Part shown: positions 11,571 to 24,200 of the stretch, piece by piece
How the letters are laid out: every line of letters begins with the position of its first letter
Position numbering within the stretch: position 1 is the first letter of the stretch
Origin: Strigops habroptila
Taxonomy: Eukaryota; Chordata; Aves; Psittaciformes; Psittacidae
Length of the DNA stretch: 64,000 nucleotides
Assembly: GCF_004027225.2 (NCBI RefSeq)
Contig: NC_044277.2
Coordinates: 71,921,900 to 71,985,899 of the forward strand
Direction: 5' to 3'
The notes under the pieces: model-generated
Seen by the model: the letters and a program-made list of their open reading frames with translations, nothing else
What the model was told of the DNA's origin: nothing
The model's database searches: none
Translations under genes and position numbers: made by a program

Positions 11571-13467
11571 TTTGCATTTCAAGACCAAGGTACATTGGTG
11601 AAAAGCATACAATCAACTTGGTCAAATGCCAGAACTGTCTTTCGTTTAAACAATATCCCATTTATTTCTCACACTTCACTCATGCTCCCTTCCCCTTTTA
11701 GCAGCTTACACATTTTCTCTGTTTGAAAATATCTGATACTGAAAAATTTTTCTTGAAAATACATAGTGTGAAAATGAACTCTGTTCTGCCTGTTCCAGAA
11801 GGAGAAAACATGTATTCTTGCTACTGGGTATAATATCTGTAGCAAGTTTTACAGAGGCATTTCCATCTTTCCCCAAAATCCCCTCTACTAATAAAATAAT
11901 GGCTTGCAGGGTCTTTCTTGAATACTTTTTTCCTGTTCGTAATCCTTGCTGCAACTTGTGGAAGCTGATGAAGGCTTTTGTACCACCGATTTCATTATCT
12001 CAAATGCGGTCTTGAGGACTGCAACAGTAAGGTTGTATTAGAATAACATAGATGCATGTGGGAACTTGACAAGATGTACTCAGAAAATAAGTTATTAAAA
12101 GTCACAAGATTTTGTCTAGTGATACATTCTTCATTACGAAAAAAACCAAGTATGTAGCTGAGATTTTCTACACTTGCAGTTACAGCAGAGATTAACAGAA
12201 GCAGAGGCTACCTGTTTGGGTTTCTCTTCTGCTGCTAAGTCATAGTGAACTTTTCATTTGGGACAACTGTAGCACCTGCTGTTTCAACTATTTTAATTGT
12301 GATTCAGCTAGCTTGCTGTCTTTTTGAGGAATTAAAATAGGCAAAGCAGGCAAGAAGTACTGAGTGCCTAACACAGTTTTTACAGCCTGTTTGGGGGGAA
12401 AAAAAACCACCTCTAGCAAACACCTGCTTGTTAATTTAGTAATTCCAGTATGAGAATGTCCCAGCTTGTTCTATGCTATGAAGTTTTACCAATAAGTTGC
12501 ACTTGTTGGGCAGTCTTTCATACCTATGTCAGTCAGTTTTGTGAGGAAAACAGACCTGTGGGTACAATTGCACCACTTTTGCAGTGATGCCATATATCTA
12601 TCAGCATGTATGTGCCCACACAAAAACAGATGTGAAATTGTGGAAATTCCTATTGCAAGACAACTGAAGGGATAAGGTTCATTTTGAGAGTTGTGCAAAT
12701 GCAACTGGTTGCTGAGCTTCTAAATAAAACATGTTTTGTACATCCCACGCCTCATTTACCATGTTTGCTTTGAAAGCAAAACCAATACATTATGTCTTGT
12801 TGTGTACAAGTAGATGGTGGAAGCAATAGGTAATTTTTTCATGGAGATGAAAAAAAATACTTGCATCACGATTGGTAAAACATTTGGTATAATGTCTCTC
12901 TGGAGATTACCGATGTGCTAGCAAGAGCCTTGCAGTGATGATGGTTGTCCCTGCTCTCTTATATCTGCAGCCTCTCTTTTTGGAAATGCCTATCTACCTG
13001 TCCATTTTCTGAGAGGACACAGGCGGCTGGATCTGAAGAGGGAACGCTAATGAAGTACATGTTCCCGCTGCTCTTGGAGGGAGTGCTCCACTTCTCTTGC
13101 GCTATTGAAAGGGAGAAACAGTATAAACTTAGATATAAGCTTCCACTAGAAAAGAAGGAGTTGTGTGATCATATCCATGAACTGTTCTTTTTTTTTTTTA
13201 ATGAGTCCACTTTCTAATAAAACTAGATATAAAAAAGTCAAGTTCCATTCAAAATTGGCATACCCATGATATGTGATTTAGTTCTCATTTTGTTACTTCC
13301 TTTGCTCATTGAGGTCTGGTCTCCTCATTAGATACCAGGTAGCTATTTCTGGTGGAAGAGTTTCTGCCACCAATTTCTCTTTCCTTTGTAAATTAGTTGC
13401 TGCAACTCCCTGCTTTGTTGATTCGCTGTTCTTTAAAACTGTGGTTAGAAGTACCTATTTTCCCTTC
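11571..13467. other. Intergenic DNA, no gene recognised
   Basis: Open frames here are short and resemble nothing known to me. No repeat family was recognised between the CR1 and the next LTR-like element. A T11 tract lies near 13,190. Confidence 0.6.
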
Positions 13468-14458
13468 TGGTGGGTTGACCATGGCTGGACACCAGGTGCC
13501 CACCAAAGCCGCTCTATCACTGCCTTTCTCAGCTGGAAAGGGGAGAAAAAAATATAATAAAAGGCTAGTGGGTCAGGATAAGATCAAGGAGAGATCACTC
13601 AGCAATTACTGCCATGGGCAAAACAGACTTGACTTGAGAAATTTTCTTTAATGCATTACCAATCAAATCAGAAATAAAACCAAATTTTAAAACACTTTCC
13701 CCCCACCCCTCCCTTCTTCCTGGGCTCAACTTTGCTCCTGATTTTTCTCCACCTCCTTCCCCTGCAGCAGCGCAAGGGGATGGGGAATGAGGGTTGCGGT
13801 TGGTTCATCACATGTTGTCTCTGCTGCTCCTTCCTCCTTAGGGAAGACTCCTCACACTCTTCCCCAGCTCCAGTGTGGGTCCCCCGTGGGGTCACAAGTC
13901 CTGCAGTAAACTTTCTCCAGTGTGGGCTCCTCTCTTCATGGGGCCATGTGTCCTGTCAGGAGCCTGCTCCAGCGCAGGCTTCCTACGGGGTCCCAACCTC
14001 CTTCAGACACGCCCCTGCTCCACTGTGGGGTCCTCCATGGGCTGCAGGTGGGTATCTGCTCCACCATGGACCTCCCTGGGCTGCAGGTGGGTATCTGCTC
14101 CACCATGGACCTCCCTGGGCTGCAGGGGCACAGCTGCCTCACCATGGTCTGCCCCATGGGCCGCAGGGGAATCTCTGCTCTGGTGCCTGGAGCACCTCCT
14201 TCCGTCCTTCTGCACTGACCTTGGTGTCTGCAGAGATGTTTGTCTCACATGTTCTCACTCTTCTCTCCAGCCGCAGTTGTTCGTGTGCGACTTCTTCCTC
14301 TTCTTAACTGTGGACTCAGCCTTGGCCAGCAGTGGGTCCATCTTGTAGCCAGCTGGCATTGGCTCTATTGGACATGGGGGAAACTTCTGGCAGCTTCTCA
14401 CAGAAGCCACCCCTGTAGCCCTACCACTGCCAAAACCTTGCCAAGCAAACCACGTACA
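13468..14458 (-). mobile_element. Avian ERV LTR-like element, minus orientation
   Basis: The + strand starts tggtgggttgaccatggctg and ends cttgccaagcaaaccacgta followed by ca, giving TG...CA borders over about 990 bp. The interior (gtgcccaccaaagccgctct, tcacagaagccacccctgta) matches a repeat I recall as common in neoavian genomes. Orientation is taken as minus because ATTAAA on the minus strand (13,647-13,652) is followed by a T-rich stretch and lies near the corresponding end. I do not see a matching target duplication at these borders. Open frames of up to 191 codons cross it, but none resembles gag, pol or env. The LTR class is from memory; that it is an interspersed repeat is much safer. 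Confidence 0.68.
14042..14158. repeat. 39-bp tandem repeat inside the LTR-like element
   Basis: The units begin ctgcaggtgggtatctgctc at 14,042 and 14,081, with a third, diverged unit at 14,120 (ctgcaggggcacagctgcct). The first two copies are almost identical over 39 bases. Looser, related units of the ctgctccagcg type extend to the left from about 13,870. 39 is a multiple of three, so frames stay open through the array. Confidence 0.85.
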
Positions 14459-17400
14459 AAGCTTTATTTTATAAAATTGCAAAATAAAACATTGCATGCA
14501 TGGCACTTGCAGGCAAAAGTCTTTTGCCAATTGCTGTAAGCGGTTTTCCTACATTGAAACTCTGAAACTGTCATGGAATGTTTTGGAAGGTAGACATTTC
14601 AATCCTCAATGGATAATACGCTGTAATTACTACTTTTAAAAGGATTACTAGCAAAGGTCCATAAAAGTGAAGCAATTGTATTTTGTTTCCTAATTCTTCA
14701 TACTAGATGAATTGCCATTGCAACAGCTTTTAATTTCAATTCAAAGTAGATGTAACAGGTAACTCCTTTGCCTTTGTAACCCCAGATGCTACTTTTATAA
14801 CATATTTTTTTCCCTGAACTAATTTCCTTTTAGCAAAATGTATTTCCCTTAGCGATCTGAAATGGTGACATAAATACAAAATCTACTCTACAACCACTTG
14901 CACAAACAGAATTACTGTCTGATATTCACATATGGAATTTTAACTTCTCTATCCAATTCCTAGAAGTGAAGTACTCATGTAAAAATAACTCATGATGCAG
15001 ACTGGCCCATATATGTGCAGGCTGAGCCTTCCAAGCATCAATAGAAAGCAAAGCGAGACTGTGGCCAGCTAGGAAAAGCAAGCTTCTGTAAGTCACTCAG
15101 ATGACTTTGTATTAGTATATCATTACTATTCTTATTGGACTGACAGTATTAGTCCCTATCTGGGAAATAACTGTGGAGAAAAGATTGCTTACTGAAGCAC
15201 AGCTTTACTTTGTTGGTTTTTATCTTCTTTATGTTTTTCTGAAAAGTAATATCAAGACTCTTTAACATAGAATTGTTTGTGCTGATGAATTTTAGGCAAA
15301 ATACTGTTTGCAGGAGGAGCAGAAAGGGAAATGCTGGTAACTAACCAGAAGCAGGAGTTTGGTCCTACATTTATGAGTGATTTGCAACTAAAATATGTTC
15401 TCAAGTACATGAGTGTAGCGTAAGATGTAGGTGAAAATACAAAATTCAAAGCACAGCTCTATTGGTTATAGAGATTGTTTACCATAACACCGTATTTTTC
15501 AGCCTAGGGAAGTATGCCTCCATGGGCATTTTGAATTGCAGCCTTTGAATGTGCTTTCATTTTAAATAAACCGTTTTTCTTAAAGGCTCTCCAGAAAGCA
15601 TTTGGAATGGGTATTAGTGAAGTCTCCAAGTAATTTTGGTCTGTGGGAACAAGGTGTCTTACCTCTGTCAACCTCTGTATAGATTCCTTCAGAGAAACAT
15701 ACTGCCTTTTTCTACTTTCTGCTCCAACAGCAAGGCCAGCTGTTTGGCAGCAAGGCTGGGCACTCAGCCAGAGCTCTACTTGATCTAGAAAAGGTTTTCT
15801 CTTTCCTAACGTATACTGTGAATATTTTGTTCTAGCAGATCTGATTTGAAACTTTCCTGGGTGATTGATGAGATCTGCCCTGAGACATCACAGACCATTT
15901 CTTCTTCCTTGTGACTAACTGCAAATGTAATTTCTGTGAGACCAAAATGTCTTGTATGTAATTCTTGCTGGGTTCCACGTGGCCAAAAAGACAGAGTTCA
16001 AAAAGAATGAGAAAGTTTGAATCAGGTCCAACAAAGAATTATGCCATGCTGTACAAATGTCAAGAAACTGCTCTTAGCAGCTGTGCAGAAAGCTGAGGCA
16101 GAGCTGTCTATCTCATAAATGGCACAATCAAGGTCAAACCACTGCCACCCTGTCTCCTAGCCCTATGCCAAAGCCATTACTAGTAATGACAGATCGTTTC
16201 CAGGACAGCACCAGGCAATAGGATCCTTATGGCCAGGCTAAGTATCTCATTATGCACCATAACCTGCCCTCAACAAGAAACATTACACTCAGGGCAGGGG
16301 AAGGATTTCCGTTGTCACAAGGTAGCAGAAACCAGAAAACAGCAGGAGGAAATACAGGGCAAAAGGTGAAAAAGGCAGCTTCCATTTCTTCAGTTTTAGA
16401 CAGATCCTTGTAGTTTTTACTTTCCGTTCCTAACAGATATAGTCCAAAGGAAGACTCATTCAAGAGTCAGCCATAGATTTATACACTGGCACTCCTGAAG
16501 CATCCCACTGGGTAGTATGGGGTATAGGCTGGTGCTGTATTGTTCTTACAGGTAAGTTAAGGAAGGGAACAATCAAGACAGAATCCCCACTAGAGGTGCA
16601 GAGGAACTGGTCATTCTGTACAAACAAGGAGCTAGAAGAGGATGACTGTATCATGTAGGAATTGGTTGAGTCCCTGACATAGCATCCCATGAGAACTCTA
16701 CTGTCAGAAAGGATCACCTCTGGACAGCATGACCTAGACCATCAACAAGGGAATAAATCAACAAAAACATTATGAAAAAATGGCAACAAAGTTGTCAGAG
16801 AAGCACTTTTCAACCAGTAAGTGATAAATATGTGCAGCTGGAAAGGACAGTAGCATGGCTTTATGCTCAGAATCAGTTCTGTGGAGTTGTCTGCACGGCC
16901 AGTCTGATTGAATTCCTCCTCACTCATGGTAGATTAACTGAGCAAATAAGAGGCAGAGACTGCACAAGAATTATACATTCAGTGCATTTTGTTCTACAGT
17001 TTTCTCCCACCATGCAAGACTCATTGGCAGCACGGATCTTAACTCTACGCTCTGGTAGCCACGTGGCTTAGGTAGGTTCTGAGAATTTGCCACAGTCTTA
17101 AAAGGCTTGAGTTTTATACTATGTTAATATCTGCCACCTTCTGAGTATATGCTCAAGAATTTATTTCCATCCATCAAAAATAGGTTCAATGAACCATATC
17201 TGTCACCACCTCATGAGGAACCACCTGGGATAAACTTCATAGATATCACCAGGCAACTCTGAGTGAGAACACAGCTACAGCCTGGTGATGAAAAAAAGCT
17301 CTCCAGGTCCCACTTAGGCAGCCATAGAGCCATACGCACATCTGATTTGTATCTAAATTAACCTGTTACCATAAGGAAACAAGTCCCCCATCTACCTGCT

Positions 17401-19754
17401 TCATGGCATTAGTCAATACAACACCATGAGCTCTGCCAGAGACTCTCTAAGAAAAAAGTATCCCATTCTGAGATTCATCTGACATCAACTATGACAAACA
17501 ATCAGCTTCTAGTTAGAGTTGTACTGAAGGCCACTGTTCAAAGGCAGGTTCCTGGTTGCAGGGCAGTCAGACCTCTCACTCAGCTGGGAAGCACAAAAAT
17601 CAAGAGCGAACTATCTATCTGGAGACCAGGACTCAGCAGAGAGAATCACCAGCAGCATTTGGTGCAAGAAAGTTGGAATGCTGGTAGAAAGTCTGCGGGA
17701 GAGCTGTCTGAATACTGTTCTGCCAGTCCCTTGACTTTGGCTCCTTCAAAGAGCAAATGGCAAATGTGTGTGCTGATGGATGAGCCAGCACTCTGCCAGT
17801 TTTCCTGCCTCCCTTGCCAACAGCTGCATCTGTCCACTCCACTTCCTTTGTTCTCCTTATTCCTAGACCAGGTCTTTCTCTACATCAGATTAAACGTTCA
17901 GTCATGCTCTCTTACTGACACACACTTTTCCCATCCTTCTTCCTACCCTGATTCTAAAGGATCTGCTAAACTGTATTACTCTCTCCTATCAGTCCCTATC
18001 TAATCTATCCTACAGCTGCTGCACATTAATGTTACCTAAAAACCCTGCCAAAAAAATCTTGCTCTCATTTGATCTTCTGTACTCCCCTGCTAACTTATCC
18101 ATGGACCAATGTGAATATGGCTCAGGTCAGCACTTTTATACTGACATCAAGCTATTTCTCTTCTGGAAATCTCCTTCCTGGGATGTCCAAGTGATTTAGT
18201 CGTGGCCCAAGAACAGTTAAAAATAATAGCTTTGAAGGTGGAGATGGAGGACATAGACATACTTAAGGAGACGGAGATGCATTGCAACAGCGTGCAGTTT
18301 CTATTTTAACAGCGAATGCATTTAGGTATGTGCATGTGCTGCCTTTAGATGAGGACCAGTGGGCAGGATGAACCAATGAAAAATACTTAGGCAGCTGACC
18401 ATGCAAGATAAATTAGCTTCTAGAAATCTGTACAAGATTAAATATGGCTTTGATCTAGCTTGGAAGCTAATAAAAGTGAGCTACATCTTTCACCATGACC
18501 ATCTTTGCTGACACACAACGTAACTTTTCTTTTAATTCTACCCACAGTCATTCTGCTATGCATAAATGGTTCTTCCAGGTTTAGTATAGAAGCAGCTGGT
18601 GCCCTATCTGATACCATGTTAACATGGCAGATGAGGGCCCCAGGGCACATCCTCACTAAGCAAATTTTACATCAGATCTGTCACAGCTTGTCCTGTATAT
18701 CTTAGCACTTTTTTATCCTGCTTTTTTATAGTAGTATCCTGCTCTCCTCAGCAGAAAGCTTAGATCTGAAGGAAAGCATTTTTTATTGAATATTGCGCCT
18801 AGGAGAAACAATGCATTACTTAGATTCTTTTCCTAGCAGAAGGTCTAGCCAGATCTATTTTTTTCCTTCCATTTTAGAGCACATACAAGCACGATGTGAG
18901 CTGGGATCCCTTCCCTTTGCCAGGATTCACACTGCAGGTTCTGTATGCCCTCAGTTGTTCTCTACGCAATAGTCTGGAGAATGACAACTTAAAAGATGAT
19001 CCTGGGACCTCCTAGTTTGCAAACGCAAGTAAGGGAGGAATCCTGACCAGTTCATTCCCATGAATTTTCATGAGAGTCTCTTTAATGTCTCCTCTCAAGC
19101 TGTCATTCAAAGGCAAGGGATCCTTCTTATGAAAGCAACTCTCTGCAGGGTTCTGCATCAACCAGGATAGGAAGAGAGAGCACCTGATTTCATACAACTC
19201 TTCAGACCCCACTTAGAAAAATATTTTCAAGAGCTTCATAGATATTAAACATAAAATTCACTTGTTTATGATCTCTCTCATGGATTATTTTCTACACCTA
19301 AAATCATTCTTAAAATCCTTTCTGAGCTTGCTATCACAATTTAATTTATCACAATTTTTTATGTCTAAATAAGGCTTTGAAGAAGGAACGTCTGTAAGAT
19401 CTAATTGTTTTCAATTAGGTGTTAGTGCTGGCAGCACATTCCCTCTTAAGAAAACTGGCAAGTCTTAAAGGCAGAAATTCCTAATCTCTGAGTTAAAAAA
19501 ACCCAAACCTTCCAAACCCTGTATCCTTCCAAACTTTCTCTAGATGAGGAATAGAAACAAAATGTAACACAAGAACAATTTGAAAATTTGCATAGACCAT
19601 CCTTGATACAGAACAAATAGTTACATGTTTTAAGTCACTGAAAACTATAAAAAATGCTGTATTAAGTATTTAACTACTGTGTAATAAGCCAAGATAAATA
19701 CTCATAATAAAGAAGAATTTTGAAAGGAATGCCTATTACAGCCCCAAATATATC
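14459..19754. other. Intergenic DNA, no gene recognised
   Basis: No known gene, RNA or repeat family was recognised with confidence. The 16.0-18.1 kb part is slightly richer in C and contains a 170-codon open frame at 17,491-18,003 with no domain I know. Its style (long CT-rich runs, many short frames on both strands) suggests an old transposable element that I cannot name. Confidence 0.5.
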
Positions 19755-20235
19755 GATGGAAACAGAACGTGGGTATATCAAGGTGACGCGTTTGTCTCGC
19801 TCCTGTAGTACTGCACATCCATACGACGTGCACGGTGTTGAAAGGTCTCAAAGCGTTGACACGCATCCAGCAGCGTGAGGCAAGAATCAGACCTGGCTGC
19901 CCATGCAACCTCTCCCCCCAGGCTGCCTCCCTGGCTGGAGGCGTAACTGGATGGCTTGTGAGCTGCCTCCCACGCTCTCTCCATTTATCGCCCAGCTATT
20001 TCATACAGGCAGCTAGGGAAGGGTTTCCATGTGTACCAACATGCCTGGCTGGGAGCTGCAGCTGCTCAGCTGTTGATTTATCATCTGCTCAGCTACCCTG
20101 ACACAGGGCTGGCAACCCTTGTAGGGGTGCGGATGACGGATGGGAAGAGGAGGCGGCTGGTAGTTGACAGCTGTTTCAGCCTCTGCACTTTCATTGGCTC
20201 TGAATATGCCTCAACACCCTAAATTTGGCCAATGC
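19755..20235. promoter_or_regulatory. CpG-bearing intergenic block with CCAAT motifs, possible enhancer or promoter
   Basis: This block holds far more CG dinucleotides than the DNA around it, for example gacgcg, acgacgtgcacgg, agcgttgacacgc and gcggatgacgg. It has an inverted CCAAT box at 20,193-20,197, a direct CCAAT at 20,229-20,233 and several CAGCTG-type E-box cores around 20,055-20,075. It lies 5.4 kb upstream of the TENT4A start and just left of a solo LTR. No coding frame of note starts from it. A conserved enhancer or an unannotated non-coding RNA promoter would fit; so would an old GC-rich repeat. Confidence 0.3.
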
Positions 20236-20663
20236 TCAGTGTTCATCAGAAAAGGACGTAGAGCAACAAAGAGAGGAAGGACTGAGCAAAACGGAAGATT
20301 TAAGGAGGAAAACATAACATGACTTTAGCCTGTTCAGGGTTACCCATGCCAGGCCTTCTTTAATGGGAGAGAGAAGCCATTTTGAAGAAGGCAGAAAAGC
20401 ATGTGTTTCCAGAGAACACATAAGAAGAATGCCCAAATCATGCCTTGTAAGAACCAGAAACTCCTGTTCTGGTTTTCTACTCATGTCCCCATTGTGATCA
20501 GCTCCATTTCAGAGATGAAAACTGTATCTCCACTCCCCCATCCAGAAATGTATTTACTGACAAAAAATTCACAAGAGTGCAGCAAAGTCTCTGCCTCATC
20601 CCAACACTGCCTCCTGGTCATTAGCACGCTCTGAAGGCCACTTGTTAGACATGCACCTCCTTG

Positions 20664-20668
20664 GCTGG
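20664..20668. repeat. Target site duplication, left copy (gctgg)
   Basis: The five bases immediately before the LTR are repeated exactly right after it at 21,243-21,247. This confirms both borders of the insertion. Confidence 0.85.
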
Positions 20669-21242
20669 TGTCCTGGGTTCAGCTATAGCAGCTATAGCAT
20701 TCTCCTTCTTAGTAGCTGGTGCAGTGCTGTGTTTTTTAACTTTCAGCCTGGGAACAACGCTGATAACACCGATGTTTTTAGTTGTTGCTAAGTAATGTTT
20801 ACTCTGACCAAGGACTTTCTCAGTCTCATGCTTTGCCAGGGAGGAGGGGAAGCCGGGAGGAAGCAGAGACAGGACACCTGACCCAAACTAGCCAAAGGGG
20901 TATTCCATACCACAGCATGTCATGCCCAGTATATAAACTGGGGGGAGTGACCTGGAAGGTTAGATCACTGCTCGGGTCGGGCTGGGAATTGGTCAGCAGG
21001 TGGTGACCAATTGTATCCTCTCCCCTTGTTATTTCCCTTATCATTATTATTATTAGCGGTAGTAGTAGCGGTTTTGTATTATACCTTAGGCTTAGTTACT
21101 GGACTGTTCTTATCTCAACCCTTGGGAGTTACATTCTTCCGATTCTCCTCCCCATCCCTCTGGGAGCGGGGGGAGGAAGAAAGGGGGGAGTGACCGAGCG
21201 GCTGTGTGGTTCCGCGTTACAGGCTGGGCTCAAATCACAACA
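20669..21242 (+). mobile_element. Solo LTR of an avian endogenous retrovirus
   Basis: The element starts tgtcctgggttcagctatag and ends gggctcaaatcacaaca. It is 574 bp long with TG...CA termini and is flanked by the identical 5-bp sequence gctgg on both sides. A TATA box, tatataaa, lies at 20,930-20,937, about the middle, as expected for U3. The plus orientation follows from that and from my memory of the family, which is widespread in neoavian birds. A 5-bp duplication fits ERVL-like or gamma-type integrases. No internal gag, pol or env follows, so it is a solo LTR left by recombination between two LTRs. Confidence 0.88.
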
Positions 21243-21247
21243 GCTGG
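21243..21247. repeat. Target site duplication, right copy (gctgg)
   Basis: This is the exact partner of 20,664-20,668 on the far side of the solo LTR. Confidence 0.85.
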
Positions 21248-24200
21248 ACAGCCCTTCTCTCACACCTCTTCCAGCTTGAGACTGTGGTTTGTTCAGGTCT
21301 TCCCTCTTCCTGCCTCCAGCAGATACAAGTCTGGCCAGATACACCGCTGAACTCTACTCTCTCTGCCTTCTCCATCCATCCTATGGGCTGCAAAGGCTAT
21401 GAAGAAGGAGATCTGGTGACCGCGAATGAGGTGATGCATAAGAGGCTTGCAGTAAGATTGTGGGTGACCAGAATGAATGTCATATGGGACAAAATCCTGG
21501 AGATGTCCTGGAGCATGTGAACTCTTGGAGAACCTGTTGGTCACCTCTCAGCTGCTGTGTCGCCCTGGTGGAATCACACCCATGCAATCCCAGCTTCAGA
21601 GAACAGAACTAAGGTTGCATCACATGAGCATGCTGTATTTGCGTCTCATCATTTCCAGGGGTGTAAACTGAGTCACTTAAAGGTATGAGACACTATCTGC
21701 CTTTATCTGAGTTAATGAGTTCAGAAGGCTTGTTAAAAAGATAGCTTAATAGCAAGCATTGGGCAACACTGCCCTGCATATATCCCATGTAGGTATTCAA
21801 CTCAATTGCTATTACTTACCAAAACATATGAACTATTCACAAAACTGGAATTGCAGTCATCAGAACATGGAATTGATGTCAAAGTCATCAACTACAAGGT
21901 TACCAAAGACTCCAGCACTGTCAGTGTTGCCAAATCAAAGATGTATTTGGCTGAAGCTGAAACTGAAATATAGTCTTCATCCAAGAGGGAGCTGTGCTTG
22001 TGTTCTCTGTGACAAGCAGCCATATTAAACCACTTTATAATAGATTAATTAAATGACCTCAGAAGTAATAAGACTACATGTTTAGTCATTAGTTCTACAA
22101 CTTCAGAGTTAAATACTACCTTAAAGAAACTGAAGTGATGAAAAGAGAGTAGATACAAGGACATTGTGTTAATGGTGTGAGACAGGCAATGCTAGTATGA
22201 GGCATTTTAATATGACATTAATAATCTGAATTAAGTATTTGAACTTCCCCAAGGTAAACAAGACATTGTGTCTCCTGAGGTTAGGATTTTTTCATTATCT
22301 GTGCCCTCACAAGTTCACCAGTGGGAAGGAAACTCTTTTGAAAAGAAAGCAATTTTTTCTGATGATCAAAACTATATTTGACTTTCAAACTTTCTGAGAG
22401 TCTTACATTCAGTGAGTAGTTTCATTCAGGAAAGGACAACCAAATTAAATTCAACCAGTCTTAAAAAAAAAAAATCAATCCTTGTAAAGGAAATTCTCAC
22501 TGGCTACTTTTAGAGGGAAACTGTTGCTTTAAGGAGACAAGATTAGAAACATGCTTTATTTAGATTTCTTAATAAAGATGCTATAAGAGTTAAGAGCTGA
22601 TGTTAGAAGACGTAGTTTTTCTTGTCCTTGTGCCACAACAGGCCATTGGGTGTTATTTCTTCATATTATATGTACTCATGAAGGAAACATTTAATGTCTC
22701 CTTTTCTGCAGAGATAGTTCAGTGACTTGCTGCAAGCTTTGACGAATCATCATGGGATACATAAATGAACTGGTGTATTAACAAACCATTGCTTATAGAT
22801 TTCTTGGAGGAGACTTTCTTCTCTGTGTTCTTCAAATGTGGACCCCTGAGTAGGTTGTGCCCAGAATTTCCACCCCATGGTCTATTACACTCACATGGTA
22901 TTTGCTGCCTTGATCCCACAGAAAGAACTGACAGAGCACCATTGCAGCTTCAGAAATTCTGTCTACAGAACGCAGTTTAAGCCAGTGAGAGGCAAGCACT
23001 TCTGAGAAGACTGTAGCTACTTCAGGAAACAGCCTGACCCCTTTCAAGACAGCGCTGAGATTGGTGAAAGTCTGAGGAATACTGTGTCTCAGTCAAAAGA
23101 TGCTTTTGAGTTATTGCCTCCTACAAGGCAGCAGTCTCTAGCAGCTAGACCTCAAAATGAAGTTGGCGATAAGCAGAGTGGGAAACTGGGCCCCTCTTGA
23201 AAACACTGACTTATAAAAAATGGCAGCAGGGCAGGGAAGGAAATAAAGAAAACAAGTCACGAATCTGCAGAGCTTGGAATTGCCTCCATAAGATCGGTCC
23301 TTGTGTCTTTTTTTTTCATTTTTTTTTTCTTTTCCCCAGAATACTTATCAGTACTTTATTAAGAATTGACTCAGCAGCTTGAAGATGTGATCTTCACCCG
23401 CTGTGTGAAAAAGTCAGAACACAGAACTAAAAAGGTTGAGATCTGGGCTCTTCAGCCTCCTCAGCACTTCAAAGTGGATATAGAGAGTAATCATTCCACC
23501 CACCAGTATACCACACCACCTAGGCTTGCGGAAATACTGCTGATCCAAGCCTCTCCTTGCTGAACCCAGGCCATCATAGAGGCAAGAATGCAAAGTATTC
23601 AGGGCTAAAAGAAGAGAGTATAATTCTGTGGTTTATTTCTCACAGCATTTATATAAAAGGAACCGATTTGAGGGACCTGTTTGTCACCAAGTTCAATGAA
23701 AAACAAACCAAAAATATCCAAAAATCCTCTAAGAAGATGAACTGTAAAACCAAGGACTGCTATCAGTAATTCAAGCAGCTGAAATCTCTGCAGGCAATTG
23801 CTGAAGTCAGAAGGGTGCTTTGATGGAAATTATGGTGAACATGCTTTTATATGAGACAGCTTCATGGCTCTTTCATGTGGTTTAGTTTTGGTTAGTTTAT
23901 TGTGTACTTTTATGTATAATTTGGCTGTTAATCCTGAAAAGAGATTTGTTTCTTAACAAATGAATGACTTGCCCTCTCTAAATGACTTCCAATGATAAAC
24001 ATCAGTCTGTCACCCTTAAATCAGTTTCTCTTGCTCTTAAGTCCAAGGGAATAGTTAGAGAATACAGCTGCATGAAATACAACTGCCCTCTGCTAACAAA
24101 TAACAGTTCTGCTCTTTTGTCCTCTCTCCAACCCCTCTTTAGGGCCAGCTCTGATCACAAAATAAACTCATTCAAAATGAACTGCTGAAAACTATTACTT

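Noticed and set aside
13732..14348. Overlapping frames of 191, 157 and 98 codons on + and others on minus
   Set aside because: They all lie inside a recognised interspersed repeat with 39-bp units that keeps all frames open. None resembles retroviral or cellular proteins.
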